The notes: generated by a model not told the origin, from the sequence alone. A stretch of DNA of 64,000 nt from Pseudomonas fluorescens (GCF_902497785.1 NZ_CABVHK010000018.1:93256-157255); one strand, 5' to 3'; positions 1 through 8,705 are shown, numbered from the stretch's first letter. Made by a program: numbers and translations.

Positions 1-512
1 GCACCCAGTTTGCGCATCAGACGACCCGGACTGCGTTCACCCTCATGCCAGGCAGTGTCGAATGCTTCACGCAGGGCGACGGGAATGATGCACAGCAAGG
101 GTTCCCAGTGTTCATCGTGGCGCAGCATCAGCGGTTTGTCCGGATGCTGGCTGGCGGTTTCGCGCATGCTGTGGAGCAGTGCCGCATCGACTCGCGGCAC
201 ATCACACGGCAACACCATCAAATAAGCGTGCCGAGCCGCCTTCAGGCCCGCACGCATACCGGCCAGGGGGCCCGGGAAGTCGCCTTCGTCGTCATGCACC
301 AGTTGATCGGCATAGGGTGCATATTTTTCCGGATTGCGGTTGCAGGAGATGATCAAGTCATCGCTCAGCGGGCGGGTTTTTCGATGCAAATGCGCAATCA
401 GCGGTTCACCGTGCCACTCGATCAAGCCTTTGTCCTGACCGCCCATGCGCTGGCCGCGACCACCCGCCAGCAGCAGAATCGAGCAGGGCGACAAATGTGT
501 ATTCAAGGTCAT
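1..512 (-). CDS. mobA: Molybdenum cofactor guanylyltransferase MobA (3' end cut by window)
   Basis: MobA transfers GMP from GTP to molybdopterin, making the guanine dinucleotide form of the cofactor in the cytoplasm. Reading the minus strand from the ATG at 512 gives MTLNTHLSPCSILLLAGG, then the nucleotidyltransferase signature LAGGRGQRMGGQDKGL near residues 14-29. FPGPLAGMRAGL and LPCDVPRVD, the metal-binding Asp region, follow. GGAGA lies about 8 bases before the ATG. About 170 residues are visible of a usual 190-200, and the C-terminus lies left of base 1. The gene is divergent from moaB with an 81-base gap, so both promoters must lie there. The family is certain; the missing end could not be checked. 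Confidence 0.93.
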   Translation of the reverse strand, partial: MTLNTHLSPCSILLLAGGRGQRMGGQDKGLIEWHGEPLIAHLHRKTRPLSDDLIISCNRNPEKYAPYADQLVHDDEGDFPGPLAGMRAGLKAARHAYLMVLPCDVPRVDAALLHSMRETASQHPDKPLMLRHDEHWEPLLCIIPVALREAFDTAWHEGERSPGRLMRKLG

Positions 513-593
513 GGCCGGTCTCCATGGGGGCGGTGAAAAAAGCAGGCGCTGTGATATAACACCGGGCTGTTTCTCCTACAACTGGACGAGCCT

Positions 594-1133
594 ATGAAAG
601 CCAAGGCTGATGTACCTTTCGCACCGCTCAACATTGCGGTGTTGACTGTCAGTGACACCCGTACGCTGGAAACCGACACATCAGGCCAGGTCTTCGTCGA
701 CCGGCTGACTGCGGCCGGGCACAACCTGGCCTCCCGGGTTCTGCTCAAAGATGACCTCTACAAAATCCGCGCGCAAGTCGCCAACTGGATTGCCGATGAT
801 GTGGTGCAGGTCGTATTGATCACCGGCGGCACCGGGTTTACCGGACGTGACAGCACACCCGAAGCGGTGAGCTGCTTGCTGGACAAGCAGGTCGATGGTT
901 TTGGTGAGCTGTTCCGGCAGATTTCGGTGGCCGATATCGGCACTTCCACCGTTCAATCCCGTGCCCTGGCGGGGCTCGCCAATGGCACCTTGGTCTGCTG
1001 CTTGCCGGGTTCGACCAATGCCGTGCGCACCGGTTGGGATGGCATTTTGGCGGAACAGCTGGACTCACGGCACCGCCCCTGCAATTTCGTACCTCACCTG
1101 AAACAGGCGGCACCCTGTGAATCCCGCGGGTAA
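594..1133 (+). CDS. moaB: Molybdenum cofactor biosynthesis protein MoaB
   Basis: MoaB belongs to the MogA/MoaB family that adenylylates molybdopterin before molybdate insertion. The 179-residue product has the family core: LNIAVLTVSDTR near the N-terminus, then LITGGTGFTGRDSTPEA around residues 75-91 (nucleotide and pterin binding), then LPGSTNAVRTGWDGIL near the C-terminus. The length is normal for the family. The ATG at 594 is the first in frame. Its stop lies inside moeA (17-base overlap), so the two are translated from one message. MoaB in many bacteria is structurally similar to MogA but may be inactive; the sequence alone does not decide this. Confidence 0.93.
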   Translation: MKAKADVPFAPLNIAVLTVSDTRTLETDTSGQVFVDRLTAAGHNLASRVLLKDDLYKIRAQVANWIADDVVQVVLITGGTGFTGRDSTPEAVSCLLDKQVDGFGELFRQISVADIGTSTVQSRALAGLANGTLVCCLPGSTNAVRTGWDGILAEQLDSRHRPCNFVPHLKQAAPCESRG

Positions 1134-2343
1134 GCCAGGCAAGACATCCACGCTGATGGCTGTCGAGGTAGCACTGGCGCGCTTGCTGGAAATGGCCGAA
1201 GCGACGCCCATAGTTGAGCGAGAACGCTTGCCCTTGGCGCAAGTGGAGGGCCGTGTGCTGGCCGACGACCTGATCTCGACGCTGGATCTGCCTCCGTGGC
1301 CTAACAGCGCAATGGACGGTTACGCCTTGCGCACGGCGGACTGGACGGGTGAGCCGTTGGTGGTCAGTCAGAAGATTTTTGCCGGCAGCGCCCCCGATCC
1401 GTTAAAGCCGGGTACCTGTGCGCGAATTTTCACTGGCGCTCCGGTTCCCGCAGGGGCCGATTGTGTCGAGATGCAGGAAAACGCCGAAGTCCAGGCGGAT
1501 GGTCGCGTGCGTTTCACTGAAACCCTGACGCCCGGAAACAATATCCGTACGCAGGGACAGGAAACCACGGTGGGTGAACTGATTCTGCCGGCAGGCACCC
1601 GCCTTGGGCCGATTGAGCAAGGCCTCGCTGCATCACTGGGATGCGCGGAGCTGGACGTCATCCGCAAGGTCCGCGTCGCGGTACTGTCCACCGGTGACGA
1701 ATTGGTTGAGCCAGGTCAAACACTGGGGCCAGGCCAGATCTACAACAGTAATCGGGTATTGCTCTGCAGTTGGTTGCAACGCTTGGGTTGTGAGGTGATC
1801 GACGCCGGTATTCTTGCGGATAACCTTGAGACCACGCGTGCCCGCCTGGGTGAGCTCAAGGATGTCGACCTGATTCTTTCAACGGGTGGCGTATCCGTCG
1901 GGGAGGCTGACTTCCTGGGCATTGCACTGCGCGAGGAGGGCGAGCTCACGTTGTGGAAACTGGCGATCAAACCGGGCAAGCCGCTGACGTTTGGGCATTT
2001 TCGAGGCGTGCCAGTGATTGGGTTGCCGGGTAATCCGGCATCGACTCTGGTGACCTTTGCGTTGTTGGCAAGGCCCTATCTCTTGCGCCGCCAAGGCGTA
2101 AAAGAGGTTGCTCCCCTCAAGTTTCAGGTGCCGGCGGGGTTTGCCTGGCGCAAAGCCGGCAATCGACGCGAGTATTTGCGTGGCCGTCTGGAGAATGGCC
2201 GGGCGATCATCTACAAAAACCAGAGTTCGGGTGTCCTGCGCAGCGCCGCCTGGGCTGATGGTCTGGTCGAAGTCCTGGAAGATCGCACGTTGATTGAAGG
2301 TGACAGTGTGAGCTTCATTCCGTTGAGCGAAGTCCTGGGTTGA
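1117..2343 (+). CDS. moeA: Molybdopterin molybdenumtransferase MoeA
   Basis: MoeA inserts molybdate into adenylylated molybdopterin, completing the basic cofactor. Seen here: the N-terminal MoeA motif PPWPNSAMDGYALR (about residues 65-78), the MoCF-binding domain with ILSTGGVSVGEADFL (about 252-266) and GLPGNPAST (about 306), and a C-terminal beta-barrel domain. At 408 residues it is standard size. The track start is a GTG at 1117; an in-frame ATG (residue 14, position 1156) is an alternative because the first 13 residues are not conserved-looking. It overlaps moaB and forms an operon with it. With mobA divergent, the cluster covers the last steps of cofactor maturation. Confidence 0.95.
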   Translation: MNPAGKPGKTSTLMAVEVALARLLEMAEATPIVERERLPLAQVEGRVLADDLISTLDLPPWPNSAMDGYALRTADWTGEPLVVSQKIFAGSAPDPLKPGTCARIFTGAPVPAGADCVEMQENAEVQADGRVRFTETLTPGNNIRTQGQETTVGELILPAGTRLGPIEQGLAASLGCAELDVIRKVRVAVLSTGDELVEPGQTLGPGQIYNSNRVLLCSWLQRLGCEVIDAGILADNLETTRARLGELKDVDLILSTGGVSVGEADFLGIALREEGELTLWKLAIKPGKPLTFGHFRGVPVIGLPGNPASTLVTFALLARPYLLRRQGVKEVAPLKFQVPAGFAWRKAGNRREYLRGRLENGRAIIYKNQSSGVLRSAAWADGLVEVLEDRTLIEGDSVSFIPLSEVLG

Positions 2344-2408
2344 TCCCTGCGTCGCGGTCGGCACGTAAACCCGGTTGATGGAACCGGGGTTACAGTACGG
2401 GCAGCGTC

Positions 2409-2603
2409 TCAACGCAGAAGAAGTGACACGAGCTGGTCGAACCGGCTATTGGAAATCCACGCCAGAAGCCCAAGCACCACGGCTGTTCCGCCTGCTGAGT
2501 AGGCGAGCCTGTGTCTTATGGATTTGACGTCCCTGCGCACTTCCTCCATTTCCCTGCGGATGTTTTTGAGGTGCGTTTCCAGTTCAACGACGCGAGGTTC
2601 CAT
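2409..2603 (-). CDS. Small coiled-coil membrane protein, hypothetical
   Basis: This 64-residue product starts at the ATG at 2603, preceded by AGGAG about 9 bases upstream. Residues 1-33 are rich in charged heptads (VELETHLKNIRREMEEVRRD) and predict a coiled coil. Residues 36-52 (YSAGGTAVVLGLLAWIS) form one transmembrane segment, and a short tail follows. The layout resembles small phage-type XhlA proteins, but the match is only architectural. A longer reading to 2741 is open but adds a low-complexity N-terminus without a good ribosome site. It stands alone and converges on moeA. Function unknown. Confidence 0.6.
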   Translation of the reverse strand: MEPRVVELETHLKNIRREMEEVRRDVKSIRHRLAYSAGGTAVVLGLLAWISNSRFDQLVSLLLR

Positions 2604-2904
2604 TTCAACTGCTCCTGTGGGTGTTGCGCTGTTATTGAATTCGGTGTGCTGTTGGGCTCTGCTGACATGGCTTTGCATCGTACGTCCCTGTAATCCTGCG
2701 GATGGCTGATAAACCGCAGCCCCAAGGTGTACCAATCCCATGGAGGGGTCAATTGAGCCGATTCCTCACGTTTTGTAAGAAAAAATCCCACCCTGTAGGA
2801 CCCCAACGCACAGCCGTCGGAAATATTTCAATTTCCTGCGACTTTTATTGGGCGCCACGAGGTCCACATCTCCCAGAAAGCATTCATTTATGGGAGTGAC
2901 CACA
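2604..2904. other. Divergent intergenic region before yegS
   Basis: About 300 bases between the small coiled-coil gene (minus) and the lipid kinase gene (plus). It should hold both promoters. I see a T/A-rich stretch around 2770-2860 but no confident -35/-10 pair, no repeat and no other convincing gene. Confidence 0.4.
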
Positions 2905-3822
2905 ATGAGCGATCGCAAGGCGCTGTTGATTCTGCATGGCAAGCAGGCGCTCAACGATGAGGTCCGGGCCGCCGTTGAGGGCAAGCGCACGCAGGGTTGG
3001 GACTTGGCGGTGCGACTGACCTGGGAAGGCGGCGACGCCCAACGGCTGGTAGGTGAAGCACTGGCTGCGGGCTATCAGCAGATTATTGCTGGCGGCGGTG
3101 ACGGGACGCTGCGCGATATTGCCGAGGCCATGGCTGCACATTCGACGCCAGCCAGTCTCGTGCTGATGCCTTTGGGCACCGCCAACGATTTCGCCCGGGC
3201 GGCGGGCGTCCCTCTGGAACCCGATCAGGCTTTGGATCTTCTGGAGGTTGAACCGAAGGCGATTGATCTGGGTGAGGTCGGCGGGCAAGTGTTTCTGAAT
3301 ATGGCCACGGGCGGCTTCGGTAGCCAGGTCACGGCAAATACCTCGGAGGACTTGAAGAAAGTGCTCGGCGGTGCGGCTTACCTGTTCACCGGTTTAACAC
3401 GGTTCAGCGAGTTGCATGCGGCCTATGGGGAGTTGCATGGACCGGATTTTCAGTGGAGCGGCGACCTGCTGGCGCTGGGGATAGGCAATGGGCGGCAAGC
3501 GGGCGGTGGTCAACTATTGTGTCCGCAGGCGCTGGTTGACGACGGTCTGCTGGATATCAGCATTCTGCCTGCACCGCAGGAAGTGGTCGGTACGCTGAAG
3601 AGCCTGCTGACGGATGGCTTCGGCATCGACAACATGTTTGTCCGCGCACGCCTGCCATGGGTCGAGATCAAGGTGTCTGAAGGCCTTTCCATCAACCTCG
3701 ATGGCGAGCCGATGGAGGGCGACAACTTGCGTTTCTCGGCGCGGCCGGCGGCATTGCGGGTGCATTTGCCCGAAAACTCGCCGTTGCTGAGCGCGACAGT
3801 TGCTATCAATCATCCAGACTGA
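2905..3822 (+). CDS. yegS: YegS-type lipid kinase (diacylglycerol kinase catalytic domain)
   Basis: The product is a lipid kinase of the YegS/DGK family; E. coli YegS phosphorylates phosphatidylglycerol. The 305-residue protein contains the glycine-rich nucleotide motif IIAGGGDGTLRDIAEAM (about residues 60-76) and PLGTANDFARA (about 91-101). A C-terminal beta-sandwich holds GNGRQAGGGQLLCP and LDGEPMEGD. The start is the ATG at 2905 with GGGAG 9 bases upstream; upstream in-frame starts add non-conserved residues. Its 3' end overlaps the convergent response regulator gene by 17 bases, leaving no room for a terminator between them. The exact substrate cannot be told from sequence. Confidence 0.88.
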   Translation: MSDRKALLILHGKQALNDEVRAAVEGKRTQGWDLAVRLTWEGGDAQRLVGEALAAGYQQIIAGGGDGTLRDIAEAMAAHSTPASLVLMPLGTANDFARAAGVPLEPDQALDLLEVEPKAIDLGEVGGQVFLNMATGGFGSQVTANTSEDLKKVLGGAAYLFTGLTRFSELHAAYGELHGPDFQWSGDLLALGIGNGRQAGGGQLLCPQALVDDGLLDISILPAPQEVVGTLKSLLTDGFGIDNMFVRARLPWVEIKVSEGLSINLDGEPMEGDNLRFSARPAALRVHLPENSPLLSATVAINHPD

Positions 3823-4465
3823 TGATGTGCTCACGCACGGCAAACAGCACCAGGCCTGCAACGTCGTAGATTTGCAGGCGTTTCATGATCTGTGAGCGAT
3901 GGGTTTCGACGGTCTTGATACTCAGCCCCAAGCCGTTGGCGATTTCCCGGGTGGATTTTCCGCGGACAATCAGGCGAAGGATCTCCAGCTGGCGTGCCGT
4001 CAGGTTGTGCGAATCGGCGGGTTCCGGCTGGTGTTTCTGATTTCGGGTCAGTGCCTGGGTGATGACCGTATGGGCGATGGCCGGGCTCAGGTAACGCTCG
4101 TTGTTGCGCAGGGCCTCCAGGGCGTGTTCGAGCTCGGTCGCCGTAGTGTCCTTGAGCAGATAGCCGTGGGCGCCGGATTCCAGTGCCTGCATGATGAGCG
4201 CCGGGTCGGTGTGCATCGACAGGATCAGCACTTTGCTTTGCGGGCGTACTCGTTTGAGCCGCTGCAATGCTTCCAGCCCGCCGGTTTCTTTCATTGAAAT
4301 ATCCAGCAGCACGATATCCGGGGACAGTTGCTCGACCATCTCGAGCAGCTGCGAGCCGTCATTGGCTTCACCCACGACGGCGTAGCCTGGAATATCCAGT
4401 ACCAGAGCGCGTACGCCAGCCCTGATAAGCGAGTGGTCATCCACCAAAAGTAAGTTACAAGTCAA
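3806..4465 (-). CDS. NarL/FixJ-family response regulator
   Basis: This is a DNA-binding response regulator. Residues 1-120 form a receiver domain with acidic pocket DD (9-10), phospho-acceptor D55 in VLLDISM, and the conserved Lys in YLLKD. Residues about 150-212 form a LuxR-type helix-turn-helix (LTARQLEILRLIVRGKSTRE then SIKTVETHRSQI). Total 219 residues, typical. The start ATG overlaps the stop of the upstream kinase gene by 4 bases, so the pair is translationally coupled. The signal and regulon are unknown; similarity to UhpA/NarL is at family level only. Confidence 0.9.
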   Translation of the reverse strand: MTCNLLLVDDHSLIRAGVRALVLDIPGYAVVGEANDGSQLLEMVEQLSPDIVLLDISMKETGGLEALQRLKRVRPQSKVLILSMHTDPALIMQALESGAHGYLLKDTTATELEHALEALRNNERYLSPAIAHTVITQALTRNQKHQPEPADSHNLTARQLEILRLIVRGKSTREIANGLGLSIKTVETHRSQIMKRLQIYDVAGLVLFAVREHIISLDD

Positions 4466-5424
4466 CGCATAACCTTATGGGTGCTGGCCCGCTCGAGCGC
4501 GCGCGGCGCCCACGGGAAAAGAGCTTCGATTTGAGTGCCTTTACCCGGTTCGCTGGTCACGACGAGGGTGCCGTCCAACTGATCGATGCGTTCCGACATC
4601 CCGGCCATACCGCGTTGGCCCTCCCGACCAGGGTCTGTCGCCGGCGCGAATCCCAGGCCGTCATCACTGATCAACAGTGCGAGACCCTCGGGCTGTCGCT
4701 GCAGGCGGACCAACAGGTTTTTCGCTTCGGCGTGACGCAGCATGTTGGTCACCGCTTCCTGGGTAATTCGAAAAGCCGCCACCGCCATTTCTTCCGGGAT
4801 TCCCGTCAGGCGTGAGTGACATTCAAGGCTCCAGTGCACCGGTGTGTTACTCAGTGTCTTGAGCAAGTGCGCACGCAAGCTGGCTTCCAACCCCAGGCTT
4901 GTCAACTGCCGGGGATTGAGGATGGCCGATACATCACGCACTTTGGCCAGGGTCTCTTCGAGCGTGGCGCAGAGGACCGAGCATTGCTCTTGCAGCTCTT
5001 CGGGGATACGGCGTTTAAGCCAATCACTTTGCAGTTTTGCCGCGGTCAGTAATTGGCCGATATCGTCATGCAATTCCCGACTTAGCCGGTGACGTTCGTT
5101 TTCCTGAACCTTCAATAGTCGGTCTGCCAGCTCTTGAGGCTCAAACTTTATCGATTTGCGCGAAAGGCAATGCTGCGCCCACACACAGCTCAGCGCGGCC
5201 ATATTAAGCAGCAGCAGACTGAGTGGCAGATGAGTCGAAAGGCTGTACACCAGCAGGCTGCCCAGCGCCGAACAGGTACACAGCAACAGTGTGAACCGAC
5301 GCGCGTTTTCTCGGGAGGGGGGCCACAGGGTGATTGACTTGAGGCTGGCGTACATAGCGGATGGAGCCAATAGATGTTCGCTGGGGGCAGACCGGTCAAG
5401 CCGACGGGTCTCTGTCTGAGTCAC
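4462..5424 (-). CDS. NarX/UhpB-type sensor histidine kinase
   Basis: The partner kinase of the adjacent NarL-type regulator. It has an N-terminal region with two hydrophobic segments (about residues 44-62 and 66-85) and almost no periplasmic loop between them. A HisKA_3 dimerisation domain follows with H119 in SRELHDDIGQ. The HATPase domain has ITQEAVTNMLRHAEA (N box), DDGLGF (G1) and GQRGMAGMSERI. Lack of a sizeable sensor domain suggests it detects something in or near the membrane or through another protein. The 320-residue reading starts with GTG at 5424 without a clear ribosome site; an ATG at 5355 is an alternative start. Confidence 0.85.
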   Translation of the reverse strand: MTQTETRRLDRSAPSEHLLAPSAMYASLKSITLWPPSRENARRFTLLLCTCSALGSLLVYSLSTHLPLSLLLLNMAALSCVWAQHCLSRKSIKFEPQELADRLLKVQENERHRLSRELHDDIGQLLTAAKLQSDWLKRRIPEELQEQCSVLCATLEETLAKVRDVSAILNPRQLTSLGLEASLRAHLLKTLSNTPVHWSLECHSRLTGIPEEMAVAAFRITQEAVTNMLRHAEAKNLLVRLQRQPEGLALLISDDGLGFAPATDPGREGQRGMAGMSERIDQLDGTLVVTSEPGKGTQIEALFPWAPRALERASTHKVMR

Positions 5425-5689
5425 TGTGTATTAATTGACGTCAACTAATGGTCGGCATACTAACACCTAACATACCGTCGGTCGCGCTCGGTATATATGT
5501 CTATACATGCAGACATGGGGATTCTGGACGTTAGTTCCACAATGGAAAAAGTCGGAGATATGAAGTTATTTGTAGAGAGCTGTCGGTGACAGGTATGAGG
5601 TATTCAATTGCGACATGTGCGTGCTCAAGTTATCAGCACGCCCTTGCGGCAGTAAGAATATGAATCGCGGGATAGCTTTCAGACGGGAC
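5425..5689. other. Intergenic region upstream of the sensor kinase
   Basis: About 265 bases, AT-richer than the flanks, between two minus-strand genes. It must carry the promoter of the kinase-regulator pair. TTAATTGACGTCAACTAA (about 5430-5447) holds the palindrome TTGACGTCAA and could be an operator; this is a visual call. No gene is convincing. Confidence 0.35.
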
Positions 5690-6160
5690 TCAAGCCTGCT
5701 TTTCGGAAAAGGGTACGAGCCTGAACGGTCTCGAATTAACAGGTGCCTGAAACTGGCTTTGCCCGACCTGGTAGGCGAAAGCTTCGATCAGGGAGGTCTG
5801 TTCAGTGTTATCCAGACCGAGTTGCCCGGTGCTCTGATCGATCAGCTCGAGCTGCCAGGCCATTAATGTGAAACAGTCTTTTAAGGCGCCCAATGCCTGA
5901 TCATGCAGGTCGACACGGTTTTGGGCATGGTTAAGCAAGCCATGGATGTGCAGCGAAAACTCCGACACGGCGACAAGCGCAAGAGCATCGGCCTTGCTGG
6001 CCAGTTTGAGCAGGGAACTCAGCATGCAGTCGATGGCGTCCCTGTCATTGCTGATCAGTTGCAAGTGACTCAGGCATTCCTCGGATTTGGCCAGGAGCGT
6101 TTCAGCCTCGACGAGAAACTCCGGGAGCCGCTGGGCCCAATCCTTATGGTCGTACGGCAT
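5690..6160 (-). CDS. Hpt-like helical protein lacking the phospho-histidine motif
   Basis: A 156-residue, all-helical soluble protein with no signal peptide. The stretch SLLKLASKADAL (about residues 49-60) followed by a helix with EFSLHIHGLLNHA resembles the second and third helices of Hpt domains, where HSLKGxA would be expected. Here the phosphorylatable His is absent from that position. The ATG at 6160 has GGAG 8 bases upstream; a GTG four codons earlier is less likely. It is divergent from cheV, which hints at a chemotaxis-related or scaffold role, but this is inference. Otherwise unrecognised. Confidence 0.6.
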   Translation of the reverse strand: MPYDHKDWAQRLPEFLVEAETLLAKSEECLSHLQLISNDRDAIDCMLSSLLKLASKADALALVAVSEFSLHIHGLLNHAQNRVDLHDQALGALKDCFTLMAWQLELIDQSTGQLGLDNTEQTSLIEAFAYQVGQSQFQAPVNSRPFRLVPFSEKQA

Positions 6161-6553
6161 GTCTATCTCCACAACGTCATGTCAAATGAGGGAATGTCGT
6201 GTGTGTCGGCGAGAATGTTCTGCGTCATGGCGTTGCCATGCCGAGGTGAGATCGCGCTCCGGCGCGCCCGGATGCAGGCGGGGGAACTCGAGAGGGTGGA
6301 TGGCCACTGACCTGCGATCGCACACAAAAGCCTGACTCCGTTCATGCAATGAGAATGGCGTCACATTAATGGCTATTGGATATTGCGAATATCAGGTTGG
6401 GCCTGATTGTTACTAGGGGAATCCCTTACGTGCGGGAACCTAACGTGCGAACTGTGGTCGCGCCGCCGGAAAACATCAAATTGGCTGATGTAGTTCAGTA
6501 AAGCATGATGTTAATGTGACATCAATGCTTGAGCGTTGCATTTTGTCCGGGGG
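6161..6553. other. Divergent intergenic region between hpt-like gene and cheV
   Basis: About 390 bases before the cheV promoter. It includes an imperfect inverted repeat, AAGCATGATGT (6501-6511) with ACATCAATGCTT (6519-6530), which could be an operator or a short hairpin. Short open frames here lack ribosome sites and conserved-looking content. Confidence 0.4.
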
Positions 6554-6580
6554 TCAAGGTCCGGCAATTACCGCCGATAA
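6554..6580 (+). promoter_or_regulatory. FliA (sigma-28) type promoter of cheV
   Basis: TCAAGGTC at 6554-6561 is separated by 11 bases from a perfect GCCGATAA at 6573-6580, the flagellar sigma-28 -10 element; the -35 matches TAAAGTTT at 5 of 8. It lies 42 bases before the cheV ATG, the right distance for a promoter. Transcription of cheV with the flagellar regulon is therefore likely. Confidence 0.65.
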
Positions 6581-6622
6581 CCCTCTTTAGTGAATTCATC
6601 AGAACAAGCACAGGAGTCATTG

Positions 6623-7558
6623 ATGGCCGGCATTCTCGACACGGTAGACCAACGCACACAACTGGTGGGTGAGAATCGCCTGGAAATTCTCATGTTCCGG
6701 CTGGCTGGACGTCAATTGTTCGCGATCAACGTGTTTAAGGTGCAGGAAGTGCTGCAACTGCCGAAGTTGACTCTCATGCCTCAGCGCCATCCGTTTGTCT
6801 GCGGCGTGGTCAACTTGCGCGGCCAGACGTTGCCGGTGATCGATCTGTCCCAGGCCATCGGCATGCGCCCGCTGGTGCCAAGCCCGACCAGTACGATCAT
6901 CGTCACCGAATACAACCGTTCGGTGCAGGCGTTCCTGGTGGGTGGTGTGGATCGCATCGTCAACATGAACTGGGAAGCCATTTTGCCGCCGCCTGCCAGC
7001 GCCGGCCGCCAGCACTACCTGACCGCTATCAGCAAGGTCGACGATCAGTTGGTGGAAATCATCGACGTCGAAAAAGTCCTGGCGGAAATCGTCCCTTACA
7101 ACGCCAAGGTCTCCCGCGACAAACTTGACGACCCGGTGCTGGAGCGCGCCCGGGGCCGCGAAGTGCTTCTGGTAGACGATTCCAACGTGGCCCTCTCGCA
7201 ATTGCGCGACACCCTCGGCCAGTTGGGGGTGAAAATGCACATCGCCAGCGACGGCCTGAAGGCGCTGAACATGCTCAAGGGCTGGGCCGATACCGGCGTG
7301 AACATGACCGACAAACTGCTGATGGTGTTCACCGATGCGGAAATGCCGGAAATGGATGGCTACCGTCTCACCACCGAAATCCGCAACGATCCGCGTCTGC
7401 GTGGGCTGTATGTGGTGCTGCACACTTCGCTGTCCGGGAGCTTCAACGACTCGATGGTCAAGAAGGTCGGCTGCGACAACTTCCTCTCCAAATTCCAGCC
7501 GGACAAACTGGTGGACGTGGTGCGTCAGCGCTTGATGCTGGACGAAGTGCCTGCCTGA
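6623..7558 (+). CDS. cheV: Chemotaxis coupling protein CheV
   Basis: CheV links chemoreceptors to the CheA kinase and can itself be phosphorylated for adaptation. The 311-residue product has a CheW-like domain (about residues 18-155; GVVNLRGQTLPVIDL is the typical core). A receiver domain follows (about 178-305) with acidic DD at 185-186, phospho-acceptor D238 in VFTDAEMPEMDGYRL, and a conserved Lys near LSKFQP. The ATG at 6623 has CAGGAG upstream; an earlier in-frame start adds 11 non-conserved residues. It sits alone behind a sigma-28-type promoter. Pseudomonads carry several CheV paralogues; which one this is cannot be told. Confidence 0.93.
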   Translation: MAGILDTVDQRTQLVGENRLEILMFRLAGRQLFAINVFKVQEVLQLPKLTLMPQRHPFVCGVVNLRGQTLPVIDLSQAIGMRPLVPSPTSTIIVTEYNRSVQAFLVGGVDRIVNMNWEAILPPPASAGRQHYLTAISKVDDQLVEIIDVEKVLAEIVPYNAKVSRDKLDDPVLERARGREVLLVDDSNVALSQLRDTLGQLGVKMHIASDGLKALNMLKGWADTGVNMTDKLLMVFTDAEMPEMDGYRLTTEIRNDPRLRGLYVVLHTSLSGSFNDSMVKKVGCDNFLSKFQPDKLVDVVRQRLMLDEVPA

Positions 7559-7585
7559 TAACGATGCAGACCCTGTGCGGGCCAG

Positions 7586-7750
7586 TGTGGCGAGGGGATT
7601 TATCGGAATGCCGCATCACCCCGTTCGGCTGCGAAGCAGTCGTAAAACTGCACATGATTCCCAACTGATAGTCAGCGCAAACGCTCTGGGGGCAGCTCTG
7701 CTGCCCAACGGGGATAAATCCCCTCGCCACCCAGGCGCGCTCCCACACGG
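7586..7750. repeat. REP-like inverted repeat pair
   Basis: TGTGGCGAGGGGATTTATC (7586-7604) is repeated in inverse orientation at 7711-7730 (GGGATAAATCCCCTCGCCAC), with CGCTCCCACA just after. The pair lies between cheV and the MOSC gene, with no gene inside. This is a variant of the GTGGCGAGGG REP family of P. fluorescens and could fold into a long stem. Confidence 0.65.
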
Positions 7751-7828
7751 GATACGGTCCCGTTCTCAATCTTTGATTCGCTGGACAAGCTCGTATAGGG
7801 TGGCGTTTTATCCATCAGGAAGCTGTCC

Positions 7829-8635
7829 ATGCTGCGTCTGAGCGCGCTTTATCGTTATCCGTTGAAATCCTGCAAGGGCGAGCCGCTGCGGCAGGCCGGC
7901 CTCGACAAACTGGGGCTGGACGGAGACCGACGCTGGATGCTGGTGGACGAGGCCAGCGGGCGTTTCCTGAGCCAGCGTGTGGCGGGAAAGATGAGTCAGT
8001 TGTCGGCGTTGTGGAATGCCGACGGTGGCTTGACCCTCAGCGCCCCCGGCTACGCGGCGGTCGATGTCGCCATGCCCGCCAGCGACGCTGAACTGCGCGG
8101 CGTGACCATCTTCAAGGACAGTTTGCGAGTCCCCGATGCCGGTGACGAGGCGGGTGCCTGGGTCAGTGAGTTCATCGGCAAGCCGACTCGACTGGTGCAG
8201 ATCCCTCTGGATCGTGCGCGCACCACTCAGGCCGGCTACGGCAAGGATGACGATCAGGTAGCGTTCGCCGATGGCTTCCCGTTGCTGCTGATCGGCCAGG
8301 CGTCGCTGCAGGATTTATCACAAAAGGTCGGCCGGCCCCTGGAAATGTTGCGTTTTCGGCCGAATCTGGTGATCGAGGGCAGCGAAGCATTTGCCGAGGA
8401 TCAGTGGAAACGTATCCGGATCGGCGACGTCGAATTTCGCGTGGTCAAGCCATGCTCACGTTGCATCCTGACCACCGTCGATCCGCAAACCGGTTTGCGC
8501 AGCGACGACCGTGAACCGTTGGCGACGTTGCAGAAATACCGCGCTCAGGAAGAGGGTGCGATGTTTGGACAGAATCTGGTCAATGACGGTTATGGCCAGC
8601 TCGAAATCGGCATGCCGGTCACGGTCCTCGAGTAA
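7829..8635 (+). CDS. MOSC domain protein (YcbX-like)
   Basis: MOSC proteins bind the molybdenum cofactor or sulfur and take part in reduction of N-hydroxylated compounds (YcbX) or cofactor sulfuration. This 268-residue protein has the N-terminal MOSC beta-barrel (LYRYPLKSCKGEPL at residues 8-21) and a C-terminal MOSC domain with FRPNLVIEG. KPCSRCILTTVDPQTG follows, with the conserved Cys expected to bind the cofactor (near residue 207-210). No ferredoxin domain is fused, unlike E. coli YcbX. AGGA lies just before the ATG. It is a monocistronic gene ended by a strong terminator. Assignment to family is firm; the substrate is unknown. Confidence 0.88.
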   Translation: MLRLSALYRYPLKSCKGEPLRQAGLDKLGLDGDRRWMLVDEASGRFLSQRVAGKMSQLSALWNADGGLTLSAPGYAAVDVAMPASDAELRGVTIFKDSLRVPDAGDEAGAWVSEFIGKPTRLVQIPLDRARTTQAGYGKDDDQVAFADGFPLLLIGQASLQDLSQKVGRPLEMLRFRPNLVIEGSEAFAEDQWKRIRIGDVEFRVVKPCSRCILTTVDPQTGLRSDDREPLATLQKYRAQEEGAMFGQNLVNDGYGQLEIGMPVTVLE

Positions 8636-8648
8636 AGAACCCACAATG

Positions 8649-8686
8649 AAAAATGCCCGTGTCCTTGGACACGGGCATTTTTTTGC
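8649..8686. terminator. Bidirectional rho-independent terminator
   Basis: A 14-bp stem AAATGCCCGTGTCC with loop TT and its perfect complement is flanked by A-rich and T-rich tracts (TTTTTTT on the plus side). It separates the convergent MOSC and ppnP genes and should serve both. Confidence 0.9.
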
Positions 8687-8705
8687 GCTGTGAAAACCCG
8701 TGGTT

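Noticed and set aside
6163..6345. Short minus-strand frame upstream of the Hpt-like gene
   Set aside because: No ribosome site, no hydrophobic or domain pattern, and it lies in the expected promoter region.
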